A stretch of 8,087 nucleotides of DNA from an uncultured Flavobacteriales bacterium (GTDB lineage: Bacteria > Bacteroidota > Bacteroidia > Flavobacteriales > CALTNV01), in NCBI GenBank assembly GCA_943845485.1, contig CALTNV010000114.1, positions 1 through 8,087 of the forward strand. The letters are read 5' to 3'. Positions 1 through 6,162 of the stretch are shown here, piece after piece (within the stretch, counting starts at the first letter, position 1; each line of letters opens with the position of its first letter). The position numbers were made by a program, and so were the translations under genes. The notes under the pieces are model-generated. The model did no database searches. It was given only the letters and a program-made list of their open reading frames with translations, and had not been told where the DNA came from.

Positions 1-202
1 CAACAATCTCATATCCTAAAATAGCAGGTAAATCAGGAGCTGCTTTATATAAACCTTTCCTAGCCATTACATCAGCGTAGTTTAACCCAAATAACTCAAC
101 AGATATAATAACTTGTCCTTTCTTTAATATTGGACTACTTGTTTCTCTAATTTCAAAAGAAGTAGAAGGGTTACCATAAGATGTTAAAAATACAGCTTTC
201 AT
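1..202 (-). CDS. Zinc-type alcohol dehydrogenase / quinone oxidoreductase (MDR family), N-terminal part only
   Basis: Partial gene: 67 codons are visible before the left window edge. The protein starts MKAVFLTSYG, and residues 29-45 hold a GQV-x-I-x-V segment followed by GLNYADVMARKG. A later PDLPAILGYEIV stretch matches the N-terminal GroES-like domain of medium-chain dehydrogenases/reductases, in particular quinone-oxidoreductase-like members, where the pattern is usually G-LN-x-D-x-x-x-R-x-G followed by P-x-x-x-G-x-E. The cofactor-binding Rossmann domain lies outside the window, so substrate and NADPH dependence cannot be judged. No N-terminal signal peptide is seen, so it is probably cytosolic. 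The start lies only 4 nt downstream of the rsmI stop, which suggests co-transcription and perhaps translational coupling, although a functional link to rRNA methylation is not evident. Family is fairly sure; exact function unknown. Confidence 0.78.
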   Translation of the reverse strand, partial: MKAVFLTSYGNPSTSFEIRETSSPILKKGQVIISVELFGLNYADVMARKGLYKAAPDLPAILGYEIV

Positions 203-206
203 AATT

Positions 207-890
207 TCAAGAATGTTTACCACCTATTACTAATACAATTTCTCCTTTTACTTTATGAGGATTTTCTGTAAAATATGCCAATACTTCTAAGACTGATCCT
301 CTAATAGTTTGTTCATGTAACTTAGATATTTCTCTAGATACACTTACTTGTCTTTCATCTCCCATAAACTCCTGAATTTGAGTTAAGGACTTTAGCAAAC
401 GATGAGGACTTTCATATAAAATAGTCGTTTTTTTTTCTTTTTCAATTTGCTCAAGTAAAGTTTTCCTTCCCTTTTTATGTGGTAAAAAACCTTCAAAAAT
501 AAATTTATCACAAGGTAAGCCTGAAAGAACTAAAGCAGGTACAAAAGCAGTGGCTCCAGGTAAACATTCAATTTCAATATTATTTTTAACGCATTCTCTA
601 ACAATTAAAAATCCAGGATCAGAAATAGCTGGTGTACCGGCATCAGAAATTAAAGCATAACTTAAATCTTCAGATAACATTTTTTCTATTGTAGCCTGAA
701 CAATTTTATGTTCATTATGCATATGATATGAATGAAGCTTATTCTTGATCTCAAAATGATTTAACAATTTTGATGAAGTTCTAGTGTCTTCTGCTAATAT
801 TAAGTCAACATCTTTTAAAACATCAATAGCTCTAAAAGTCATATCATTTAAGTTACCAACGGGAGTTGGTACAACATATAATTTAGCCAT
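207..890 (-). CDS. rsmI: 16S rRNA (cytidine(1402)-2'-O)-methyltransferase RsmI
   Basis: Transfers a methyl group from SAM to the 2'-O of C1402 in the decoding centre of 16S rRNA, acting with RsmH on the same nucleotide. The fold is the tetrapyrrole-methylase (class III) type. Visible family motifs are PTPVGNL (residues 8-14), AEDTR (33-37), SDAGTPAISDPG (82-93), LPGATA (110-115), YESPHR (159-164) and SREISKLHE (185-193). The protein ends with a GEIVLVIGG strand at residues 216-224. At 227 aa it is shorter than E. coli RsmI (about 286 aa) because the C-terminal extension is missing; this compact form is what I expect in Bacteroidota rather than a truncation. The ATG gives the canonical MAKLYVVPTPVGNL start. 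It sits just downstream of the accA terminator and 4 nt upstream of the MDR dehydrogenase. Confidence 0.96.
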   Translation of the reverse strand: MAKLYVVPTPVGNLNDMTFRAIDVLKDVDLILAEDTRTSSKLLNHFEIKNKLHSYHMHNEHKIVQATIEKMLSEDLSYALISDAGTPAISDPGFLIVRECVKNNIEIECLPGATAFVPALVLSGLPCDKFIFEGFLPHKKGRKTLLEQIEKEKKTTILYESPHRLLKSLTQIQEFMGDERQVSVSREISKLHEQTIRGSVLEVLAYFTENPHKVKGEIVLVIGGKHS

Positions 891-902
891 ATTTATTGAA
901 TT

Positions 903-928
903 AAAAAAAGCTGCTTTTCAGCAGCTTT
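903..928 (-). terminator. Rho-independent terminator of accA
   Basis: On the minus strand an 8-bp perfect stem (AAAGCTGC pairing with GCAGCTTT, arms 907-914 and 921-928) with a 6-nt loop is followed directly by a run of T (complement of the A run at 903-909). It begins 7 nt past the accA stop codon, which is the expected place for a terminator. It also ends only about 12 nt before the rsmI start codon, so it stands between two same-strand genes and may act as a partial terminator or attenuator for rsmI. Confidence 0.85.
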
Positions 929-935
929 AAAATTT

Positions 936-1892
936 TTAGTCATTAAAAATACCCATGTCACAATATTTGTCCATTCGTTTTTCAATTCGCTTATCAACAT
1001 CAAGTTTATTTAATTCCTTTAGTTGTTTTATTATTTCTTCTTTAACAGTATTAAAAGTTGTTTCAGGATCTTGATGAGCTCCACCAAGTGGTTCACTAAT
1101 AATTCCATCAATTAACTTATTACCTAACATATCGATAGCTGTTAATTTTAAAGCAGCAGCAGCCTGTTGTTTATAATCCCAGCTTCTCCATAATATAGAA
1201 GAACAACTCTCAGGAGAAATAACAGAATACCAAGTATTTTCAAGCATTAAAACCTTATCACCAATACCAATACCTAAAGCTCCACCTGATGCACCTTCTC
1301 CTATAATAACACATATTACAGGAACTTTTAAGTTCATCATTTCAATCAAGTTTCTTGCAATTGCCTCACCTTGACCTCTTTCTTCAGCTTCCAATCCAGG
1401 GAATGCACCAGGAGTATCAATAAAAGTAACAACCGGTTTATTAAACTTTTCAGCTAATTTCATTAACCTTAATGCCTTTCTATATCCCTCTGGGTTAGGC
1501 ATACCAAAATTTCGGAATTGACGCATTTTGGTGTTTACACCCTTTTGCTGTCCAATAAACATTACTGATTGATCACCTAACATACCAAAACCACCAATCA
1601 TGGCCTTGTCATCTTTTACATTTCTGTCTCCATGCAATTCAACAAAATCACTATCCGTAATAGCCTCAATATAACTTAAAGTATATGGACGCTCTGGATG
1701 ACGACTAACTTGAACCTTTTGCCAAGGAGTTAACGTACTGTATATTTCTTTAGTAGTTTTTTTAATTTTATTTTCTAAATCCTCTAATACTGGAGACATA
1801 TTAAGGTCTCCCTCTTTACTAAGGTCTTGTGCCTTTTCCAACTGAGTAACTAATTCTTCAATTGGTTTTTCAAAGTCTAAATAGATAGCCAT
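936..1892 (-). CDS. accA: Acetyl-CoA carboxylase carboxyltransferase subunit alpha
   Basis: With AccD it forms the carboxyltransferase that moves CO2 from carboxybiotin on AccB to acetyl-CoA, making malonyl-CoA for fatty-acid synthesis in the cytoplasm. The 318-aa length is normal for AccA. The N-terminus has the family's [11 protein letters not shown] segment (residues 4-14) followed by a helical stretch. The crotonase-like core shows VELHGDR (84-90), GQQKG (114-118), [16 protein letters not shown] (129-144), [18 protein letters not shown] (157-174) and the glycine-rich oxyanion-hole region [12 protein letters not shown] (198-209). [14 protein letters not shown] (223-236) is another strongly conserved AccA block. 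The gene is transcribed divergently from ispE, has its own terminator, and is the first gene of the leftward group. No accD or biotin-carboxylase genes are in the window, which is usual for a scattered ACC gene set. Confidence 0.98.
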   Translation of the reverse strand: MAIYLDFEKPIEELVTQLEKAQDLSKEGDLNMSPVLEDLENKIKKTTKEIYSTLTPWQKVQVSRHPERPYTLSYIEAITDSDFVELHGDRNVKDDKAMIGGFGMLGDQSVMFIGQQKGVNTKMRQFRNFGMPNPEGYRKALRLMKLAEKFNKPVVTFIDTPGAFPGLEAEERGQGEAIARNLIEMMNLKVPVICVIIGEGASGGALGIGIGDKVLMLENTWYSVISPESCSSILWRSWDYKQQAAAALKLTAIDMLGNKLIDGIISEPLGGAHQDPETTFNTVKEEIIKQLKELNKLDVDKRIEKRMDKYCDMGIFND

Positions 1893-1912
1893 AGTTTTAT
1901 TTTTATGAGCAA

Positions 1913-1920
1913 CAAAAATA
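1913..1920 (-). promoter_or_regulatory. Candidate Bacteroidota -7 promoter box for accA
   Basis: The minus strand reads TATTTTTG, matching the Bacteroidota primary-sigma consensus TAnnTTTG. It lies 20 nt upstream of the accA ATG, leaving room for a short leader. I see no TTG element 17-23 nt further upstream, so the match is incomplete, and in AT-rich DNA such an 8-mer can occur by chance. Confidence 0.35.
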
Positions 1921-1989
1921 ATAATATTCCATCACTTTTTTAATATTCTTTATTATTTAGTTTCATTATATTTATAAAAAATATTTCAG

Positions 1990-2805
1990 ATGCTTTTATT
2001 TCCCAATGCAAAAATTAATTTAGGACTAAATATAATAGCTAAAAGAGATGATGGATTTCATGATATTGAAAGTGTTTTCCTACCTATACCTTTACATGAC
2101 GCTATTGAAATTACTAAAAACGAAAAATTAAAGATTACCTTTAGTGGTTTAAAAATTCCTGGTGAAATAAAAGATAATTTAATTTATAAGGCGGCTAAAC
2201 TATTCTCAAATCATCAATATCACATTCACTTACATAAACATATTCCTTTTGGAGGTGGTTTAGGAGGAGGAAGCGCAGATGCTTCTTTTGTTTTGAAAGC
2301 AATTAATGACTTACAATCAAATATTTTAGACAAAAGTTATTTAGAAGAAATGGCATTATCACTAGGTAGTGACTGTCCTTTTTTTATTGACAATAAACCT
2401 AAGTTCGTAACAGGAAGAGGTGAAATATTTGAAAACATAAAAGTTGATTTAAAAAACTACGGCTTAGTAATACTTATTCCTGATTTCGGAATTAGTACTA
2501 AAGAAGCATATTCAGGAGTTACAGCAAAAAACACAAAATATAATTTAAAAAAAGTAATTGAAACAAAACCTGTTGAAGAATGGAAGAATTATATTAAAAA
2601 TGACTTTGAAAAACACTTATTTACATCCTATCCCATTTTAAATAAAATAAAAAACTCTTTTTATGAAAGCGGAGCATCATTTGCATCTATGAGTGGTAGT
2701 GGATCTACAATGTTTGGTATTTATTTAAAAGAAAAAATTAAATCTATTGATAATAAACTTAGTGGTTATGGAAAATTAGTTGTTTTAAATGAAATTAAAC
2801 TTTAA
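1990..2805 (+). CDS. ispE: 4-diphosphocytidyl-2-C-methyl-D-erythritol kinase (IspE)
   Basis: ATP-dependent phosphorylation of the 2-hydroxyl of CDP-methylerythritol, the fourth step of the MEP pathway to IPP and DMAPP. The protein is a GHMP-superfamily kinase. PNAKINLGLNI (residues 5-15) contains the substrate/catalytic Lys8. The glycine-rich ATP loop is PFGGGLGGGSADAS (86-99). LGSDCPFF (125-132) contains the catalytic Asp128. The C-terminal GHMP motif MSGSGSTMFG is at 234-243. The 271-aa length is normal (most IspE are about 255-300). An in-frame TAA at 1975-1977 makes the ATG at 1990 the first available start. Upstream is the divergent accA. The 3' end overlaps the convergent histidine kinase by 11 bp, with no terminator between them. 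I could not identify a good promoter match. Confidence 0.97.
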   Translation: MLLFPNAKINLGLNIIAKRDDGFHDIESVFLPIPLHDAIEITKNEKLKITFSGLKIPGEIKDNLIYKAAKLFSNHQYHIHLHKHIPFGGGLGGGSADASFVLKAINDLQSNILDKSYLEEMALSLGSDCPFFIDNKPKFVTGRGEIFENIKVDLKNYGLVILIPDFGISTKEAYSGVTAKNTKYNLKKVIETKPVEEWKNYIKNDFEKHLFTSYPILNKIKNSFYESGASFASMSGSGSTMFGIYLKEKIKSIDNKLSGYGKLVVLNEIKL

Positions 2806-3799
2806 CATTACTATTTAGCCGAATGTTAACCTCAACACCATTTCCAATTTCGCTATCTATTGAAAAAGAAGCATTAATTTTATTTAATCTTCTTTTTAAA
2901 ACTGTTAGTCCGAAATTATCAAATTCATCTAATAAAAAACCAACCCCATTATCTTTAAGTATTATACTCAATGAATCTGAAGAAGACTTAATTGATAAAG
3001 ATACTTTAGTTGCATTTGAATGTTTAATTACATTATTTACTAATTCTTGACATACTCGGGTTAATTGAAATAACTCATCATTAGAACAAGGGAAATCAAA
3101 AATTTCTGGTAAAATAACCTCTAATGAGATATTTTTCATTTCTAATAACCGAATAATTGAATTTATTTTTTTTATAAAGTTTATAGGGGAAATAACCTCT
3201 TGCATTTGATGAGACAAACCCCTTGTTTCTTCAATTGCTTTTTCTAAATATGTAACAGTTAGAAAATAAGATTCTCTGGATATATCATCTAAATTAGCAG
3301 TATCTGATTCTAAATAACGTAAATGCATTAAAGATGCTAAAATAATTTGTTGAATATTGTCATGTAATTCTTCAGATAACCAATTTCTTTCTGATCTTAT
3401 TATTGTTTCTTTAATTAAGTTTACTTTTTCGAGCTTAGTTTCAATAGATTTAACAAACTCTAGTTCATTAATAGGAAATGATATATAATCAGAAACGCCA
3501 AGTTTTAAAGCTCTACTAACTTGAGAAAATGACGTGTTTTTAGATATAAAAATGAAGGGAGGTTCTAATAAATTCGTGTAAAATTCTTTAAATTTAGAAA
3601 GAAAATAAAATCCATCAGTTGTATTTAATTCAGTATTACAGATAATAATATCTGGATGTTTGGCCAATAACATGTCTACTCCTTCAAAAGAATTATTAGC
3701 TAAAATGACAGAAAAACCTGAACTACTTAACAAGTCTGCTAAATAAGAATTATACTCCACGTTAGAATTTACTACTAAAACCTTCTTATAAAGATACAT
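2795..3799 (-). CDS. Soluble hybrid histidine kinase: degenerate receiver + HisKA_3 + HATPase_c
   Basis: A 334-aa signalling kinase with no transmembrane segment, so presumably cytosolic. Residues 5-125 have the receiver (REC) fold pattern: KKVLVV strand, HPDIIICN strand, FIFIS strand and GVSDYISFP. The active-site residues are replaced, however. The acidic pair is N11/S12, the phospho-acceptor Asp is N55, and the signature Lys before the conserved Pro is F108; only the Ser/Thr position (S86) is kept. Residues 126-200 form the HisKA_3 dimerisation helices with ELHDNIQQ (144-151) and phospho-accepting His146. Residues 235-328 are the ATPase: N-box QELVNNVIKHS (251-261), G1 DNGVGF (283-288), G2 FGLTVLKRRL (296-305) and GNGVEV (319-324). 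HisKA_3 kinases usually phosphorylate NarL/LuxR-type regulators. It lies 49 nt after lptG on the same strand, so may be read from the tgt-lptG transcript. Its 3' end overlaps ispE. Signal and partner unknown. Confidence 0.9.
   Translation of the reverse strand: MYLYKKVLVVNSNVEYNSYLADLLSSSGFSVILANNSFEGVDMLLAKHPDIIICNTELNTTDGFYFLSKFKEFYTNLLEPPFIFISKNTSFSQVSRALKLGVSDYISFPINELEFVKSIETKLEKVNLIKETIIRSERNWLSEELHDNIQQIILASLMHLRYLESDTANLDDISRESYFLTVTYLEKAIEETRGLSHQMQEVISPINFIKKINSIIRLLEMKNISLEVILPEIFDFPCSNDELFQLTRVCQELVNNVIKHSNATKVSLSIKSSSDSLSIILKDNGVGFLLDEFDNFGLTVLKRRLNKINASFSIDSEIGNGVEVNIRLNSNVKV
2802..2829. other. Inverted repeat at the ispE / histidine kinase 3' overlap
   Basis: TTAACATT (2802-2809) and AATGTTAA (2822-2829) form a perfect 8-bp inverted repeat with a 12-nt loop. 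It covers the ispE stop codon and lies within the last codons of the kinase. It is the only hairpin near the convergent junction, but it is AT-rich and has no following T run on either strand, so it does not qualify as a normal intrinsic terminator. It may be chance. Confidence 0.25.
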
Positions 3800-3848
3800 T
3801 TATAACTTATTTTAGCTTAAATTAACAAATATTTTCTAAGTTAACAAA

Positions 3849-4928
3849 TTACATTTGAGCTCTTTTATAAATAATAATTGACATAATAAAAAATACTATG
3901 TTTGGAACCCAACTAGCTAAAACAATATTCACTCCAGAATTTGTTGCAGAAACTGAAGATAATTGTAGAAAAAAGATATACGCAACAGCAATTAATAGTC
4001 CAGTGGCTAAGTGAGCTCCTATCCCCCCCCTTACCTTTCTAGAAGATATCGAAACTCCTATCAGTACTAAAATAAAAATTGAAAAAGGCATTGATGTTCT
4101 TTTAGCCAATTCTACTTCGTAAAAGGAGAGGGAATCATTACCTCTTTCACGTTCATCATCTATATACTTGATTAAATTAGGTGTTGTTAAAGTTCCAGCA
4201 ACTTCTACCCTTTGACCAATATCTGATGGTTTAAAATTAATAACAGTATCAAAAGTAGCACCTTGATTAATTTTCTCTTGAGTGTCTGATAAATAAAACC
4301 TTTCGACATAATTCTTTAATCTCCAAGAGTTATTTAAAGTATCATAATATGCTTTTTTTGAACTTATCTCATAACTAAGTTTTCCATTTTCCCAAGTTTC
4401 AATGGAAAATTGGTCAGCCCAATTATTTCTAATATTAAAACTATGAAAGTATACGGCACTTCCTTTATCAAATTCCCTATGAAAATCTTTTTTTCTTGGG
4501 TTGAAGGTACTTTTCAAATATTTCTCCTCAAAATTCCACCTTTTTGCATTTGCCTTTGGTAATAAAAAATGATTTGAAAACAAACTAAATAATGTCAGAA
4601 AAGCTGCAGCTAAAAAGTATGGATATAAAAATCTTTTATAACTCACCCCTCCAGAAAGAATAGCAATTATTTCAGTGTTTTGTGCTAACTTTGATGTGAA
4701 AAATATAACAGCTATAAACACTAATAAAGAGCTAAATAAGTTTGAGTAATAAATAATAAAAGGAATATAATAATCAACCACAATAGTGAAAAAAGACAAA
4801 TCTGCCTTTAAAAAATCATCTAATTTTTCTGCATAGTCAAAAACACATGCTAAAGACATAATTACCAGCAGAATAAAAAAGAATGTCCCTAGGAATTTTT
4901 TTATAATATATTTATCAATTATTTTCAT
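3849..4928 (-). CDS. lptG: LptF/LptG-family LPS export permease (YjgP/YjgQ)
   Basis: Inner-membrane permease of the Lpt machine, which with the LptB ATPase extracts lipopolysaccharide and passes it to the periplasmic bridge. The 359-aa length fits the family. The topology is typical: three N-terminal membrane segments (about 13-33, 52-78, 99-123), a soluble periplasmic beta-jellyroll region (about 130-270), then three more membrane segments (about 277-296, 304-324, 334-354). Family features seen are the N-terminal IIDKYIIKKFLGTFFF, the cytoplasmic coupling region AQNTEIIAILSGGVSYKRFL (82-101) and the SSRKVRGGIGAHLATG stretch (295-310). LptF and LptG are hard to tell apart by eye; a single copy next to tgt is commonly annotated LptG in Bacteroidota. 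It starts 17 nt after tgt, so the two are probably one operon. A run of eight G falls in codons 300-302. Confidence 0.9.
   Translation of the reverse strand: MKIIDKYIIKKFLGTFFFILLVIMSLACVFDYAEKLDDFLKADLSFFTIVVDYYIPFIIYYSNLFSSLLVFIAVIFFTSKLAQNTEIIAILSGGVSYKRFLYPYFLAAAFLTLFSLFSNHFLLPKANAKRWNFEEKYLKSTFNPRKKDFHREFDKGSAVYFHSFNIRNNWADQFSIETWENGKLSYEISSKKAYYDTLNNSWRLKNYVERFYLSDTQEKINQGATFDTVINFKPSDIGQRVEVAGTLTTPNLIKYIDDERERGNDSLSFYEVELAKRTSMPFSIFILVLIGVSISSRKVRGGIGAHLATGLLIAVAYIFFLQLSSVSATNSGVNIVLASWVPNIVFFIMSIIIYKRAQM
4023..4030 (-). repeat. Poly-G(8) tract inside lptG
   Basis: Eight consecutive C on the plus strand read as eight G in the coding strand of lptG, forming Arg300 (AGG) and Gly301-Gly302 (both GGG). 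It stands out as a homopolymeric G:C run in otherwise AT-rich DNA. The reading frame is intact through it and continues with recognisable family sequence, so this copy is in the ON frame. Confidence 0.9.
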
Positions 4929-4945
4929 TTTGAATCTATAACTTA

Positions 4946-6076
4946 CTATAACTTAATTGATACTTGTTTAACCATCTTGGCTTTCCAAGATGAAAAAGTT
5001 CCTGCTTTAATTTGTTCACGAGCTTCCCCAACTAACCATACATAAAATGCTAAATTATGAATACTAGCAATTTGACCTGCTAATAACTCATTAGAAACTG
5101 TTAAATGACGAACATAAGCTTTAGTATAAGCTTTATCAACATAAGAAGTTCCCTCAGGATCTAATAAAGAAAAGTCATCTTTCCATTTTGCATTTTTAAG
5201 ATTAATCATACCATTTTTTGTAAAAATCATACCATTTCTACCATTTCTTGTAGGCATCACACAGTCAAACATATCAACACCAAGTGCAATACACTCAAGA
5301 ATATTCGCTGGAGTACCAACCCCCATTAAATACCTTGGTTTATCTTTTGGTAAAATATTACATACAACTTCTGTAGTTTCATACATTTCTTCAGCTGGCT
5401 CACCAACACTTAAACCACCAATAGCATTACCATCTCTATCAAATGATGCAATAGTTTCGGCACTTTTAACCCTTAAATCTTTATATACACTTCCTTGAAC
5501 GATAGGAAATAACGTTTGATTGTAATCATACAACTGATCAGTTGAATCAAACCTATCACAACATCTTTGTAACCACCTATGGGTCATCTCCATTGATTGT
5601 TTAGCATAATTATAATCACAAGGATATGGTGTACATTCATCAAAAGCCATTATTATATCGCCTCCAATTTGTCTTTGAACATCCATAGCATACTCAGGAG
5701 TAAAAAAATGTTTAGAACCATCTATATGAGACTTAAAAGTAACTCCTTCTTCTTTGATTTTTCGATTATCAGATAAAGAATATACTTGATATCCCCCAGA
5801 ATCAGTTAAAATAGGCTTATCCCAACCAATAAACTTATGTAAACCACCTGCTTTTTCTAAAATATCCATCCCTGGACGTAAAAATAAATGATAGGTATTA
5901 CCTAATATAATTTGTGCTTTAATATCTTCGGACAAATCTCTTTGATGAACACCTTTTACAGAACCAACAGTACCAACTGGCATAAATATTGGCGTTTCAA
6001 TTTTCCCATGATCAGTTTCAACAACACCAGCTCTTGCACTAGATAAAATATCAGTATTTTCTAAAGTAAATTTCAT
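4946..6076 (-). CDS. tgt: Queuine tRNA-ribosyltransferase / tRNA-guanine transglycosylase
   Basis: Exchanges guanine 34 in the anticodon of tRNAs for Asp, Asn, His and Tyr with preQ1, the committed step of queuosine insertion, on a (beta/alpha)8 barrel. Visible landmarks are PIFMPVGTVGSVKGV (29-43), ILGNTYHL (57-64), TDSGGYQVYSL (91-101) with general acid/base Asp92, FDECTPYP (145-152), PIVQGS (191-196), GGLSVGEP (220-227) and FDCVMPTRNGRNG (270-282) with nucleophile Asp271. The CxCxxC part of the zinc site of E. coli-type enzymes is absent: residues 309-318 read EGTSYVDKAY with no cysteine, although His340 of SIHN remains. I believe this is usual for Bacteroidota Tgt, so activity is still expected. 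At 376 aa the length is normal. It ends in tandem stops (TAG TAA) and is followed by lptG after 17 nt. Confidence 0.97.
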   Translation of the reverse strand: MKFTLENTDILSSARAGVVETDHGKIETPIFMPVGTVGSVKGVHQRDLSEDIKAQIILGNTYHLFLRPGMDILEKAGGLHKFIGWDKPILTDSGGYQVYSLSDNRKIKEEGVTFKSHIDGSKHFFTPEYAMDVQRQIGGDIIMAFDECTPYPCDYNYAKQSMEMTHRWLQRCCDRFDSTDQLYDYNQTLFPIVQGSVYKDLRVKSAETIASFDRDGNAIGGLSVGEPAEEMYETTEVVCNILPKDKPRYLMGVGTPANILECIALGVDMFDCVMPTRNGRNGMIFTKNGMINLKNAKWKDDFSLLDPEGTSYVDKAYTKAYVRHLTVSNELLAGQIASIHNLAFYVWLVGEAREQIKAGTFSSWKAKMVKQVSIKL

Positions 6077-6123
6077 AATCTCAATAATAAAAAAAGATAC
6101 AGTAAAGATAATATAATAATTGC

Positions 6124-6157
6124 CTTAATGAATTAAGAAAATTAAAATTATAATTTT
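6124..6157. promoter_or_regulatory. Two palindromes in the tgt / glycosyltransferase divergent gap
   Basis: CTTAAT-GA-ATTAAG (6124-6137) and the perfect palindrome AAAATTATAATTTT (6144-6157) lie 6 nt apart in the 86-bp divergent intergenic region. The second overlaps the candidate -7 box of the glycosyltransferase. Such placement would suit operators for a regulator of either gene, but both are nearly pure AT and could arise by chance. Confidence 0.25.
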
Positions 6158-6158
6158 G
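6151..6158 (+). promoter_or_regulatory. Candidate Bacteroidota -7 box for the glycosyltransferase
   Basis: TAATTTTG matches TAnnTTTG and ends only 4 nt before the ATG at 6163. If used, transcription would begin at or almost at the start codon, giving a leaderless or nearly leaderless message. The nearest TTG upstream (6120-6122) is 28 nt away, longer than the usual 17-23 nt, so the promoter call is weak. Confidence 0.3.
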
Positions 6159-6162
6159 TATT

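Noticed and set aside
1150..1170. Short trinucleotide run (gcagcagca) in accA
   Set aside because: It simply encodes the alanine stretch of a conserved accA region (residues 244-247) and is too short to be a repeat locus.
2823..3050. Rightward reading frame of 75 codons opposite the histidine kinase
   Set aside because: It lies entirely antisense to the well-supported ATPase domain of the kinase, shows low-complexity Ser/Leu-rich sequence and has no recognisable domain.
3822..3849. Direct repeat TTAACAAAT at 3822-3830 and 3841-3849 upstream of the kinase
   Set aside because: Nine AT-rich bases repeated once at 19-nt spacing, one copy touching the lptG stop codon; too short and too AT-biased to call an operator.
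4380..4409. Perfect 9-bp inverted repeat (TTTTCCATT / AATGGAAAA, 12-nt loop) inside lptG
   Set aside because: It falls in codons for the periplasmic domain with no T run or regulatory position. By rough reckoning about one such repeat is expected by chance in 8 kb of AT-rich DNA.
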